Source of the DNA: Cryobacterium arcticum
GTDB lineage: Bacteria > Actinomycetota > Actinomycetes > Actinomycetales > Microbacteriaceae
Length of the DNA: 64,000 nt
NCBI RefSeq assembly: GCF_003185895.1
Contig: NZ_QHLY01000012.1
Coordinates: 1,364,001-1,428,000, forward strand
Direction: 5' to 3'
Shown here piece by piece: positions 24,671 through 33,094 of the stretch. Within the stretch, counting starts at the first letter, position 1. Each line of letters begins with the position of its first letter. A program made the position numbers and the translations under genes. The notes below the pieces were generated by a model. The model made no database searches and was not told the origin of the DNA. It was given only the letters and a program-made list of their open reading frames with translations.

Positions 24671-26359
24671 GTGCAGAGTTTCACTGGAGTAGGGGTCAGC
24701 CCCGGCCGGATCGTTGGATCCGTTCGGCAGATGCCCAAGGCCGTGAGCGAGCCGCCAGCAGGAGAAAAGCTGGCCTCGTCGACAACGGCAGAGGATGCCG
24801 CAGTCACGCTTCGCACGGCCGCGAAGGTGGTGCAGACTGAGCTCAAGGAGCGCTCGGTCGGCGCCACCGGTGCGGGCAAGTCGGTTCTCGAGGCCACCGC
24901 CCTGATGGCCGCTGACCCGATGCTGATCAAGGGCGCGGTCAAGCTGATCACCAACAACGGCACGTCCGCCGAGCGGGCGATCTGGGAGTCGGCTGCGTCG
25001 GTGGCCGAGATGCTGCACAACCTCGGCGGCTACATGGCCGAGCGCTCCACCGATGTGCTCGACGTGCGCTCGCGCATCGTGGCCGAGCTGCGTGGGGTGC
25101 CCGCGCCGGGCATTCCCGCCTCGGACACCCCGTTCATCCTCGTCGCCGACGACCTCGCCCCGGCCGACACGGCCACGCTGAACCCGGCGATCGTGTTGGC
25201 CCTGGTGACCTCCGGCGGCGGACCCCAGTCACACACCGCGATCATCGCCCGCGCCCTGGGCCTGCCCGCGGTCGTCGCCGCGGTCGGTGTCGACGCCATC
25301 ACCGATGGCACCGAGATCTACGTCGACGGTGCCGCCGGCAGCGTCACGGTCGACCCCGACGCCGACCAGGTCGCCGCGGCCGCCGCGTGGGCGACGACCG
25401 CCGCCACCCTGGCCGTGTTCGACGGCAACGGCGTCACCGCCGACGGGCACCTGGTGCCGCTGCTGGCCAACGTCGGCGGGGCGAAGGACGCCGTCAAGGC
25501 CGCTGCCGCGAACGCGCAGGGCGTGGGACTGCTGCGCACCGAGTTCTGCTTCCTCGAACGCGACACCGAACCCTCCCACGAGGAACAGATCACCGCCTAC
25601 CGCGGTGTCTTCGACGCGTTCCCGGGCAAGAAGGTCGTCGTGCGCACCCTCGACGCCGGCGCCGACAAGCCCCTCCCGTTCCTCACCGACGCGTCCGAGC
25701 CCAACCCGGCGCTGGGCGTGCGCGGGTACCGCACCGACTTCACCTCCCCGGGTGTGCTCAAGCGTCAGCTGGCCGCGATCGCCGCCGCCGCCGAGGGCAC
25801 CGAAGCGGATGTCTGGGTGATGGCCCCGATGATCTCCACCGCCGACGAAGCCGGTGACTTCGCCGCGATGTGCGCCGAGGCCGGCCTGACCAACCCCGGT
25901 GTCATGGTCGAGGTCCCCTCCGCCGCCCTGACCGCGGAAACCATCCTCGGTAAGGTCAACTTCGCCAGCCTCGGCACCAACGACTTGACCCAGTACGCCA
26001 TGGCCGCCGACCGGCAGCTCGGCCCGCTCGCCGCGTTGAACACGCCGTGGCAGCCCGCCGTGCTCCGCTTGATCCAGCTCACCGTGGCCGGGTCCCTCGC
26101 CGAGGGCAACCAGAAGCCCGTCGGGGTCTGCGGCGAAGCCGCAGCCGACCCCGCCCTGGCCGTGGTCCTCGTCGGACTCGGCGTGAACACCCTGTCCATG
26201 ACCGCCCGCGCCCTCTCGGCCGTTGGCGCGGTGCTGAACACCGTCACCCTGGCCGAAGCCCAGCGCCTCGCCACGATCGCCCTCGCCGCCCCCAACGCGC
26301 TCGAAGCCCGCGCCCAGGTGCGCGCCGAACTTCCCGTGCTCGACGAACTCGGCCTCTAG
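24671..26359 (+). CDS. ptsI: PTS enzyme I (phosphoenolpyruvate-protein phosphotransferase)
   Basis: A 562-residue cytosolic enzyme that transfers phosphate from PEP to HPr. The phosphohistidine is His188 in GGGPQSHTAIIARALGLPAVV. PEP-binding features include LLRTEFCFLERD, RTLDAGADKPLPFL, NPALGVRGYR and the catalytic Cys in GVCGEAAADP. Start GTG 24671 has GAGGAAG upstream, 43 bases after fruA. Placement inside the fructose operon, rather than in a separate pts locus, suggests fructose may be the main PTS substrate of this organism. Confidence 0.96.
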   Translation: MQSFTGVGVSPGRIVGSVRQMPKAVSEPPAGEKLASSTTAEDAAVTLRTAAKVVQTELKERSVGATGAGKSVLEATALMAADPMLIKGAVKLITNNGTSAERAIWESAASVAEMLHNLGGYMAERSTDVLDVRSRIVAELRGVPAPGIPASDTPFILVADDLAPADTATLNPAIVLALVTSGGGPQSHTAIIARALGLPAVVAAVGVDAITDGTEIYVDGAAGSVTVDPDADQVAAAAAWATTAATLAVFDGNGVTADGHLVPLLANVGGAKDAVKAAAANAQGVGLLRTEFCFLERDTEPSHEEQITAYRGVFDAFPGKKVVVRTLDAGADKPLPFLTDASEPNPALGVRGYRTDFTSPGVLKRQLAAIAAAAEGTEADVWVMAPMISTADEAGDFAAMCAEAGLTNPGVMVEVPSAALTAETILGKVNFASLGTNDLTQYAMAADRQLGPLAALNTPWQPAVLRLIQLTVAGSLAEGNQKPVGVCGEAAADPALAVVLVGLGVNTLSMTARALSAVGAVLNTVTLAEAQRLATIALAAPNALEARAQVRAELPVLDELGL

Positions 26360-26381
26360 GAATCCCACTCGGGAAACCTCG

Positions 26382-26414
26382 GGATGTGCTGTCGCTCACG
26401 GCGACAGCACATCC
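26382..26414 (+). other. 14-bp perfect stem-loop between ptsI and ptsH
   Basis: GGATGTGCTGTCGC at 26382-26395 and its exact reverse complement at 26401-26414 enclose a TCACG loop, 22 bases after the ptsI stop. It lacks a T-tract. It may attenuate read-through, stabilise the upstream message, or mark a processing point that lets HPr be made in excess. Confidence 0.7.
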
Positions 26415-26457
26415 TCCCCGCAATACAGTTGAAGTCCGTCAGTCTTCAGGAGGAATC

Positions 26458-26736
26458 ATGTCAGAACGTACCGCCACCATCGCCAGCCGCGTCGGCCTGC
26501 ACGCCCGCCCCGCAGCGATCTTCGCTGAGGCCGTCGGCGCCCTGCCCGTTGAGGTCACCATCGCCCTCGAGGGCGACCCGGCCGACGACGCGATGGATGC
26601 CTCGAGCATCCTCAGCCTGATGAGCCTGGGTGCCGCAAACGGCCAGGTCGTCGTGCTGCGCGCCGAGGGCGATGGCGCCGATGAGGCCCTCGAAAGCCTC
26701 GTCAAGATCCTTGAGACTGACCTCGACGCCGAGTAA
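26458..26736 (+). CDS. ptsH: PTS phosphocarrier protein HPr
   Basis: A 92-residue phosphocarrier that moves phosphate from enzyme I to the IIA domain. The active-site His15 is in GLHARPAAIF. The regulatory-Ser region is DASSILSLMSLGA. Start ATG 26458 has a strong AGGAGG site. It is the last gene of the operon, followed by a stem-loop terminator. Confidence 0.95.
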   Translation: MSERTATIASRVGLHARPAAIFAEAVGALPVEVTIALEGDPADDAMDASSILSLMSLGAANGQVVVLRAEGDGADEALESLVKILETDLDAE

Positions 26737-26793
26737 CACCTGCAGTCGTTTTGAGTCGGCGTTCTGAGCGCCTCTCAACGTTTCTTAAAAGGG

Positions 26794-26824
26794 TCAGCTC
26801 GCTCGTGTAGGGCGAGCGAGCTGA
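26794..26824 (+). terminator. Stem-loop terminator after ptsH
   Basis: TCAGCTCGCTCG (26794-26805) and CGAGCGAGCTGA (26813-26824) form a perfect 12-bp stem with a 7-nt loop, followed by TCTTGC. It sits between the convergent ptsH and MFS genes and could serve both. Confidence 0.75.
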
Positions 26825-26892
26825 TCTTGCACACGACAGTACTACTCCCTACGAAGGGCGCAAGTGCTCAAGCGTTTGCACTCAGCGAGTAC

Positions 26893-28515
26893 TCAGCCTT
26901 GACCGGCCGCGACCAGCGGCCGGTCATTGTCGTCTACCCGCCGGGGCGTCAGCCGCATCGTGGCGGCGAGGCCAACGGCCAGGAACCCGGCGGCCGCGAA
27001 GGCCGAGTACCGGGTGCCCTCGCTGAAGGCTTCCTTGGCCGCCTCCGCAACGGCGGCACTGTTCTCGCCGAGCGCCGAATCGGGTGCAGACAGGGCCGGG
27101 ATCGCCGCCCCCGCGCTGTCGACGACGGCGTCGACGATCTGGCTGCTGGCGGCGGTGGGCACGCCCAGCTCGTCGAGTTTGGCCTGCAGGGACAGGCCCA
27201 CCGAGGTGAACAGCACGGTGCCGAGCACCGCGATTCCCAGTGCTGAGCCGATCTGCCGAGCCGTGCTCGAGGTGCCGGAGCCCTGACCGCTCTGTTCGAC
27301 CGGAACGTCGCCGAGCACAACGCCGGTGAGCTGGGCCGTGGCCAGGCCGACACCCATGCCGTAGACGAACAGGAACGGCACGATCGACAGCCAGGTCGCA
27401 TCCACGGTGATCATGATGCCCAGGCCCGCCACGCCCACGATCTCGGCCGCGATGCCGACGCGCACGATGGTGAGCGGCGAGACCTTGTTGCCGAACGCGC
27501 CGGCGATGCCGCTGGCCACGAACGAGCCGATCGCCAGGGCGAGCAACACGAAGCCGGTCTGCAGGGCGTCGTAGCCGAGCACGTTCTGCAGCCAGAGCGG
27601 CAGTGAGAGGATGATGCCGAATTCGCCGAGCGACACGATGAGCGCGGCGATGTTGCCGTTGCGGAAGGACGGGATGCGGAACAGCGAGAATGCGAGCAGG
27701 GTGGATTTGCCCAGCCTCTGGCGGCGAAGGCCCCACCAGATGAACAGTGTGCCGGAGACGAGCGTGATCAGGAACGCGACCGGGATGATCGACAGGTCGA
27801 ACGGCCAGGTCCAGTCACCGAGGGTGGGAGCGGTGTTGGTGAGCCACCAGCCGTAGGTGCGGCCCTCGATGAGGCCGAACACCAGGGTGGCGCTCGTCAC
27901 CACCGAGAGCACCGCGCCGACCACGTCGATGCGGCGCGGTTCACCGGTGTCGCGGGACTCGGAGACGAAGAGCAGGATGCCGACCACGATGATGATGCCC
28001 AGCGGCACGTTGATACCGAACGCCCACCGCCAGGAGTACGAGGTGGTGAGCCAGCCGCCGAGCAGCGGGCCGACGGCGACCATGCCGCCGATGGTGGACC
28101 CCCAGATGGCGAAAGCGATGCCGCGGTCACGGCCGCGGAAGGTGGCGTTGATGAGCGACAGGGTGGTGGGCAGCACCATGGCACCGCCGACGCCCTGCAC
28201 CAGCCGGGAGGCGATCAGCAGGTCGCCGGTCTGCGCGAGGGCAGCGAGCACCGACGCGCCGGCGAAGATCACCACACCGGTCAGCAGGATGCGCCGGCGG
28301 CCGTACCGGTCGGCGAGCGTGCCGAAGACCAGCAGCAGCGCGGCGAAAACGAGGGTGTAGCTCTCCTGCACCCACTGCACCTGCGTGGAGGTGATGCCGA
28401 GGTCGTCGATGATCGACGGGATGGCGACGTTGACGATGGTGGAGTCGACGATGATCAGGGCGACGGCGATGCTGATGAAGACAAGACCGAACCAGCGCCG
28501 GCGGGCGCCGGTCAC
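26893..28515 (-). CDS. MFS drug exporter, DHA2 (EmrB/QacA) family
   Basis: A 540-residue membrane protein with about 14 hydrophobic segments, expected to export hydrophobic or cationic compounds using the proton gradient. Motif A is GTLADRYGRRR, motif C-like GPLLGGWLTTSYSWRW follows, and the N-terminal helix carries IVDSTIVNVAIPSI (motif D1). Start GTG 28515 overlaps the upstream TspO-like gene's stop, so both are co-transcribed. The same frame is open far upstream, but that part is antisense shadow. Regulation by the nearby divergent MarR gene is likely. Substrate unknown. Confidence 0.93.
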   Translation of the reverse strand: MTGARRRWFGLVFISIAVALIIVDSTIVNVAIPSIIDDLGITSTQVQWVQESYTLVFAALLLVFGTLADRYGRRRILLTGVVIFAGASVLAALAQTGDLLIASRLVQGVGGAMVLPTTLSLINATFRGRDRGIAFAIWGSTIGGMVAVGPLLGGWLTTSYSWRWAFGINVPLGIIIVVGILLFVSESRDTGEPRRIDVVGAVLSVVTSATLVFGLIEGRTYGWWLTNTAPTLGDWTWPFDLSIIPVAFLITLVSGTLFIWWGLRRQRLGKSTLLAFSLFRIPSFRNGNIAALIVSLGEFGIILSLPLWLQNVLGYDALQTGFVLLALAIGSFVASGIAGAFGNKVSPLTIVRVGIAAEIVGVAGLGIMITVDATWLSIVPFLFVYGMGVGLATAQLTGVVLGDVPVEQSGQGSGTSSTARQIGSALGIAVLGTVLFTSVGLSLQAKLDELGVPTAASSQIVDAVVDSAGAAIPALSAPDSALGENSAAVAEAAKEAFSEGTRYSAFAAAGFLAVGLAATMRLTPRRVDDNDRPLVAAGQG

Positions 28516-29327
28516 GCGCGCACCCCGGCGTCCTGGGTCACCGGTGTGCGGCGGATGGCGCGCAGCCGGCAGACGAGGGTGGCCGAGACGACAACGACCA
28601 CGGCCACGATCGCCGTGATAGCGGTGGGGGTGGAGAGCAGGTCTCCGGTGAGCCGGGCGACGGCCACCCACGCCAGCCCCCAGCAGAGAGCGATGGTGGG
28701 GGTGAGGCGGCCCCGGCCGATCACGGCGAGCACCACCCCGACGGCGCCGGCCACCGCGATGACCACGACTCCCCAGACGTCGGCGGAGAGGCCGAATCCG
28801 GCGAAGCCCGCGGCAACGAGCACGGCGGTGATGTTGGCCGCGGTGGCCACACAGACCCAGCCGAGGTAGAGGCCGAGGGTGCCGTCCACGAGCACGGTCT
28901 CGACCAGGCCACGCGGCCGGGTGTCGAGGGTGGTGAGGAAGAGCCAGACCAGCACCGCGAGCAGCAGCACGATCACCGGAACACTCGCCCAGAGCAGGTC
29001 GAACTGCACGCTGAGGATCCAGGCGGCGTTGAGCAGCAACGAGGCTGCGACGCCATAACCGAGGCGGCGCTGCCGGGGATCGGTCTTCTGCCGCGGCAGG
29101 AACTGCCAGATCGCGTAGAGCACGAGGCCCGCGTAGATGGGCGTCCAGATCGCGAACGCCGGCCCACCGGGGGCGATCGGAGTGGCATCCGCGGCGAGGG
29201 CGCCCCCGGACGCATCCTGGATCGGTGTGCCGCCGGCCGCGCCGGAGCCGACGAACGAGCCGGCCAGGGCGAGGATGGCGCTGACGAGCACTGTGCCCTG
29301 TCGCACAAGGTCTCTGGGCTCTGACAT
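28512..29327 (-). CDS. TspO/MBR-like tryptophan-rich sensory membrane protein
   Basis: A 271-residue membrane protein with about eight hydrophobic segments. AFAIWTPIYAGLVLYAIWQFL matches the signature helix of TspO/MBR-like proteins, although this is longer than classical five-helix TspO (about 160 residues) and belongs to the extended actinobacterial form. TspO proteins bind tetrapyrroles; the extended form has no clear assignment. ATG 29327 has AAGGAG upstream. It precedes and overlaps the MFS gene and diverges from marR. Confidence 0.8.
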   Translation of the reverse strand: MSEPRDLVRQGTVLVSAILALAGSFVGSGAAGGTPIQDASGGALAADATPIAPGGPAFAIWTPIYAGLVLYAIWQFLPRQKTDPRQRRLGYGVAASLLLNAAWILSVQFDLLWASVPVIVLLLAVLVWLFLTTLDTRPRGLVETVLVDGTLGLYLGWVCVATAANITAVLVAAGFAGFGLSADVWGVVVIAVAGAVGVVLAVIGRGRLTPTIALCWGLAWVAVARLTGDLLSTPTAITAIVAVVVVVSATLVCRLRAIRRTPVTQDAGVRA

Positions 29328-29349
29328 GTCGGACTCCTTCGCGGACGAA

Positions 29350-29369
29350 TTGATCAGCTAGCTGACTAA
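29350..29369. promoter_or_regulatory. Probable MarR operator in the divergent promoter region
   Basis: A dyad centred on the perfect palindrome TCAGCTAGCTGA (29354-29365), extended by TTGA and CTAA, lies between the divergent TspO-like and marR genes. The length and position fit a MarR-type operator controlling both. TACATT at 29383-29388 is the likely marR -10 box. Confidence 0.65.
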
Positions 29370-29394
29370 ACCACGGTAGCAGTACATTGAACGA

Positions 29395-29832
29395 GTGACC
29401 ACTCCTGATTCCGCGCCAGAGGCGATGGCGCAATGGCCCAACGGCCGGCTGCTCTCCACGGCGGCCCGCCTGGTCGAGCACGCCTGGGTTCAGGCGCTGG
29501 ATTCCCTCGGCCTCACCCACGCGGGGCTCATCGTGCTGCATCTGCTGGCCGGCGGCGCGCTCAGCCAGACCGAGCTGGCCAAGCAGGCCCGGGTGCAGAC
29601 CCAGACCATGTCCCGAACCCTCGACAGGCTCGAGCGGGAGGGACTGATCGTGCGGATCAGGGACGAACACGATGCGCGCCGGCACGTGGTGACCCGCACG
29701 GATGCCGGCGTCGAGGTCTGGCAGCAGGCCCGCCACCTGGAGAGTGACATCTTCCCCCCGCTGGAGAATGCCGACGAACTCCGTGCGGCACTGCTGCAGA
29801 TCATCGCGGCCTCGTCGGCCAAGCGGTGGTGA
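29395..29832 (+). CDS. MarR family transcriptional regulator
   Basis: A 145-residue winged-helix regulator. The DNA-binding part is GALSQTELAKQARVQTQTMSRTLDRLEREGLIVRIRDEHDARRH, with the wing arginines typical of MarR. It most likely represses its own gene and the divergent TspO-like/MFS pair through the palindrome between them. GTG 29395 has no ribosome site, but TACATT is exactly six bases upstream, fitting leaderless translation. Confidence 0.9.
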   Translation: MTTPDSAPEAMAQWPNGRLLSTAARLVEHAWVQALDSLGLTHAGLIVLHLLAGGALSQTELAKQARVQTQTMSRTLDRLEREGLIVRIRDEHDARRHVVTRTDAGVEVWQQARHLESDIFPPLENADELRAALLQIIAASSAKRW

Positions 29833-29863
29833 CCCCGCATCCGCAGCCGACTACAGCCCGCGA

Positions 29864-31570
29864 CTACAGTGCTCGGCTCAGCGTCTTGAGCCGGGCTCCC
29901 GTTCCCTCGGCCTCGGCCAGCGCGTTCTGCGCGGTGCCGTCCGGCCGCTCCGCGCGCGCCACCAGCAGACCGTAGACCAGGGTGTTCTCGCCGGCTTCGT
30001 GCGCGGCCTGCGCGGCCTGCTCGAGCTCCTCGGTGTAGAGCAGCCTGTCGTGCCGGTCGCCGAGGCGCTTGACCAGCGGCTTGGCCACGGTGCCGATCTC
30101 GGCATAGCGGCGGCGGCGTTTGGCCTGCCGCTTGAGAGCACTCGCCCGTTTCGCGAGTGCCTTTTGGTGTGCCTTCTTGAGCGCCTTCTTGATCGCCTTC
30201 TTCGAGCCGCCCGTGCGGGCCGCAGCGGCCTCGACCTTCGGCAGCACCGGCTCGGCCAGGGCAACGGCTTCGGCGGCGTACCGCACCCGGCGGGCGGCCT
30301 TCCGAACCTCGTGCAGCGCGGCCTCCGGCGCATCCGCATCGGCGACCTGCGCCGTTCTATGGTTCAGGGTAGCCACGGCTCGACGAAGCCCGCGCTTGAT
30401 CTCTGCGGCCGCGGGCCGGGCGGCCTGGGCGCTGACCGGGGGCCACTCGGTGAAGGCTTCCAACGAGTCCAGTAGTCGGTAGTAGCGACTGCTGAGCAGG
30501 TAGCCGCGCACGACCTCCAGGCCGGTGGCGTAGTCCCGGCGCGCTCCCCCGACCAGGCGGGTGTGCGCGTCGTCGATCGGATGCGGCCGGGCGGCGCTGA
30601 GTTCGGCATCCGCCCGCCGGGCGCGCACCTCGGCGTCCCTGGCACGGCCGAGTTGCCGGCCCAGGTGGCCGAGCTCGGTGCGGAGCTCCGTAACGGCGGT
30701 CTTCTCGAACAGTCGGGAGTACACCGCGAGCACACTGCGCAGCCGGCGGACGGTGGTGCGCAGGTGGTGCACCGCGTGCGGCGCATCCGCTCGCACCGCC
30801 GGATCGAGGGTGATCAGGGTGGCGGTGAGCTCGCGGAGGGCCCCCACCACGACCGCTCCCGCCGAACCCGGGTCCTGCAGCGCGGCCGCGGGCAGCAGGC
30901 TGGGCAGCGCCGGGGCCTCGGGCAGATCGGTGAGCGACTCCACACCGACGGCGCGGGCGATCTTGGCGACGCTGGCGGAGGGACGCGCGCCGGCAGCGAG
31001 CAGCGCGGCTTCGACGGCGTCGAGCAGACGGGTGCGCTTCTTGCGGGTGTCCGGAGCGCCGTCAAGCAGTTCGACCTCCCATTCCCGCCACTTGCGGTAC
31101 GTGCCGCCGCGAGCGTCGGATGCCGACACCTGGTCGTCCGCGACCTCGGCGACGGCGCTGCCGGCGGCGTCGATCAGGTGCACCGTGGTGCGCTCGGTGA
31201 CCAGTCGCGCCAGCGGGGTGAGCACTCGGTCGCGCACGATGGCCCGCACCGCTTCCAGCACTTCTGCGGGAACGGCGTCAGCGGTGTCGTCGGACCCGGA
31301 CAGGCTCAGCGGCCAGTGCACCTCGGTGCGCCCCTCGTCGGCGGGCAGTTTGATGTGCCAGCCGGCGTCAGCGCCGCCCTCACGACGCCGAAGCACGATG
31401 CGTCGCCGGGCCAGGTCGTGGTCGGCGGTGTCGTAGTAGACGGCGGTGAGGGTGAACGGCTCGTGCGCTTCGACGGCCGTGATGCTCGGAATGTCCGCGA
31501 ACTGGGGCATCCCGGTGGGGTCTTCGACGTCATATTTGCGTTCGATCTCGGTCTGTTCGCGCCCAGTCAT
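29864..31570 (-). CDS. CYTH and CHAD domain protein
   Basis: A 568-residue protein. The N-terminal CYTH domain (about 1-200) has the metal-triphosphate ExExK signature at Glu8, Glu10 and Lys12, and GWHIKLPADEGRTEVHWPL. The C-terminal CHAD domain (about 225-510) is helical and rich in conserved His/Arg (AVHHLRTTVRRLRSVLAVY; LHEVRKAARRVRYAAEAV), a polyphosphate-binding module. The combination suggests triphosphate or polyphosphate metabolism. A very basic Lys/Ala segment (about 430-480) interrupts CHAD. It converges with marR. Confidence 0.92.
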   Translation of the reverse strand: MTGREQTEIERKYDVEDPTGMPQFADIPSITAVEAHEPFTLTAVYYDTADHDLARRRIVLRRREGGADAGWHIKLPADEGRTEVHWPLSLSGSDDTADAVPAEVLEAVRAIVRDRVLTPLARLVTERTTVHLIDAAGSAVAEVADDQVSASDARGGTYRKWREWEVELLDGAPDTRKKRTRLLDAVEAALLAAGARPSASVAKIARAVGVESLTDLPEAPALPSLLPAAALQDPGSAGAVVVGALRELTATLITLDPAVRADAPHAVHHLRTTVRRLRSVLAVYSRLFEKTAVTELRTELGHLGRQLGRARDAEVRARRADAELSAARPHPIDDAHTRLVGGARRDYATGLEVVRGYLLSSRYYRLLDSLEAFTEWPPVSAQAARPAAAEIKRGLRRAVATLNHRTAQVADADAPEAALHEVRKAARRVRYAAEAVALAEPVLPKVEAAAARTGGSKKAIKKALKKAHQKALAKRASALKRQAKRRRRYAEIGTVAKPLVKRLGDRHDRLLYTEELEQAAQAAHEAGENTLVYGLLVARAERPDGTAQNALAEAEGTGARLKTLSRAL

Positions 31571-31656
31571 GACTCTTGTCTACTACCTTGAGGTCATCGG
31601 GAGGGACTTTCCCGCTTTTTTACGCCGGAGCATGAATCAGGAATCGGGGGAACATC

Positions 31657-32253
31657 ATGACCGCAACATCACCAGAACACGGCGAACCTCGCTGGCACGC
31701 CGATCCGGAGGGCGGCGGCGGCCTGCGCTGGTGGGACGGCACCCAGTGGACGACCGCGGTGATGGGACCGGCCGAGCTGGGCCCCCCGGTGCAACAGCCG
31801 CTTCCGGCCGACACGACGGTCTACACCTGGAGCATCTGGCTGATGGTGTTCCTGCCGTTGGTGACGGTCGCGGGCTTGCTGGTGCTGCCGCTGCCGTCGT
31901 TCGGCTCGTACACCGACCTGCAATCGGCCCAGGAGTTGCAACGATCGTTCGACCTGAACGGCCTGGTACGGAATGCGCTGAGCTTTGTCGTCTGGGGAAC
32001 GTCGGTGGCGCTCGCATTCCACGACCGCCGCACCCTGCTGCGCGCCGGCTACGTGCGCCCGTTCCACTGGGCCTGGGCTTTCCTGTACTCGGGCGTCTAC
32101 ATCATCGGCCGCTCGATCATCGTGCAGCGCCGCATCGGCCGGGGCCTCGCTCCGATTTGGGCGTGGGTGGGTATATCGGTGCTGGGACTGATCGTCTCCG
32201 TCGGCATCCTGGTACCGATGTTCGCCGACCTGCTGGCCGTTATCCCGCGCTGA
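31657..32253 (+). CDS. DUF2510 domain membrane protein
   Basis: A 198-residue protein. The first ~35 residues (PRWHADPEGGGGLRWWDGTQWT) are a DUF2510 module, a Trp-rich cap common in actinobacterial membrane proteins. Four hydrophobic segments follow (about 55-77, 103-122, 135-155 and 165-188). Function unknown. ATG 31657 follows a purine-rich GGGGGAA. Its last 14 bases overlap the convergent HAD gene. Confidence 0.8.
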   Translation: MTATSPEHGEPRWHADPEGGGGLRWWDGTQWTTAVMGPAELGPPVQQPLPADTTVYTWSIWLMVFLPLVTVAGLLVLPLPSFGSYTDLQSAQELQRSFDLNGLVRNALSFVVWGTSVALAFHDRRTLLRAGYVRPFHWAWAFLYSGVYIIGRSIIVQRRIGRGLAPIWAWVGISVLGLIVSVGILVPMFADLLAVIPR

Positions 32254-32995
32254 TCGGGCCGGTCTCGGCCGGCTCCGGCACGATCACGAAGACCACGCCG
32301 TGGTCGTGCAGTTCGATGCGCAGCCGGTCGAGACTGGGCACCACGAGGTCAGCGTCGAGTTCCGCGGCCGAGTGCGTGCCCACGACACCGATGGTGGCGC
32401 AGCCGGCGGCGCGGCCGGCGGCCAGTCCGGCCGGAGCGTCTTCGATCACGACACACTGCCGGGCGTCGAGGCCGAGACGGTCGGCGGCTTCCAGGAACGG
32501 GTCGGGTGCGGGCTTGCCCTTTGCGGTGTCTTCGATGGTCACCACGACGGCGGGCGCCTCGAAGCCGGCCGCGGCCAGTCGGATGCGGCACAGATCGTGG
32601 CTGCACGACGTGACGATGGCGCGGCGTTCCTCCGGCAGGCTGCCCATCAGCTCGGCCGCACCCGGCAGGATGGCGATGTTGTCGGTGTCGGCCAGCTCGA
32701 GCTCGGTCACCCGCAGGATCGACGCCTCGACCTGGTCGGCGGACACGAGGTCGGCGACCATCTCCCGTGCGGGCCGGCCGTGCTGCACACCGGCGAAGAG
32801 GGCGCCGAGGCCCATCTCATCCGACCACTGCCGCCAGGACCGGTTCACCGCCATGGTTGAATCCACCAGGGTGCCGTCCATGTCGAAGAGCACCCCCTGG
32901 AAGACGCGGCCGATAACCGGGTGCGCCTGCCCCTCTGGCAGCGAGTCGATGAGGTCGGCGGAGCCGTCGTCACGTGCATGGTCGGGGGTCGTCAT
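32240..32995 (-). CDS. HAD family phosphatase (beta-phosphoglucomutase-like)
   Basis: A 251-residue haloacid dehalogenase-like hydrolase. Motif I is FDMDGTLVDST, with the two catalytic Asp residues; motif II lies in IVTSCSH; motif III is KGKPAPDPFLEAADRLGL; and motif IV is VIEDAPAGLAAGRAAG. These resemble sugar-phosphate phosphatases or beta-phosphoglucomutases. A ~40-residue polar N-terminal extension precedes the domain. ATG 32995 is preferred to a GTG at 33031 because GGAAG lies upstream. It converges on and slightly overlaps the DUF2510 gene. Confidence 0.88.
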   Translation of the reverse strand: MTTPDHARDDGSADLIDSLPEGQAHPVIGRVFQGVLFDMDGTLVDSTMAVNRSWRQWSDEMGLGALFAGVQHGRPAREMVADLVSADQVEASILRVTELELADTDNIAILPGAAELMGSLPEERRAIVTSCSHDLCRIRLAAAGFEAPAVVVTIEDTAKGKPAPDPFLEAADRLGLDARQCVVIEDAPAGLAAGRAAGCATIGVVGTHSAAELDADLVVPSLDRLRIELHDHGVVFVIVPEPAETGPISAG

Positions 32996-33094
32996 GGGTG
33001 ATTCCACTTCCAGAAGCAGGTCGGCGAACACTCTGCGGCTTCTTCTACGACCCTAACGAGGCCCGATTGCGGGCGGTAACCACAGGCCTCGGGA

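Noticed and set aside
28516..29736. N-terminal extension of the MFS exporter frame
   Set aside because: The same frame is open upstream but runs through the TspO-like gene and antisense to marR; the MFS family N-terminus starts at GTG 28515.
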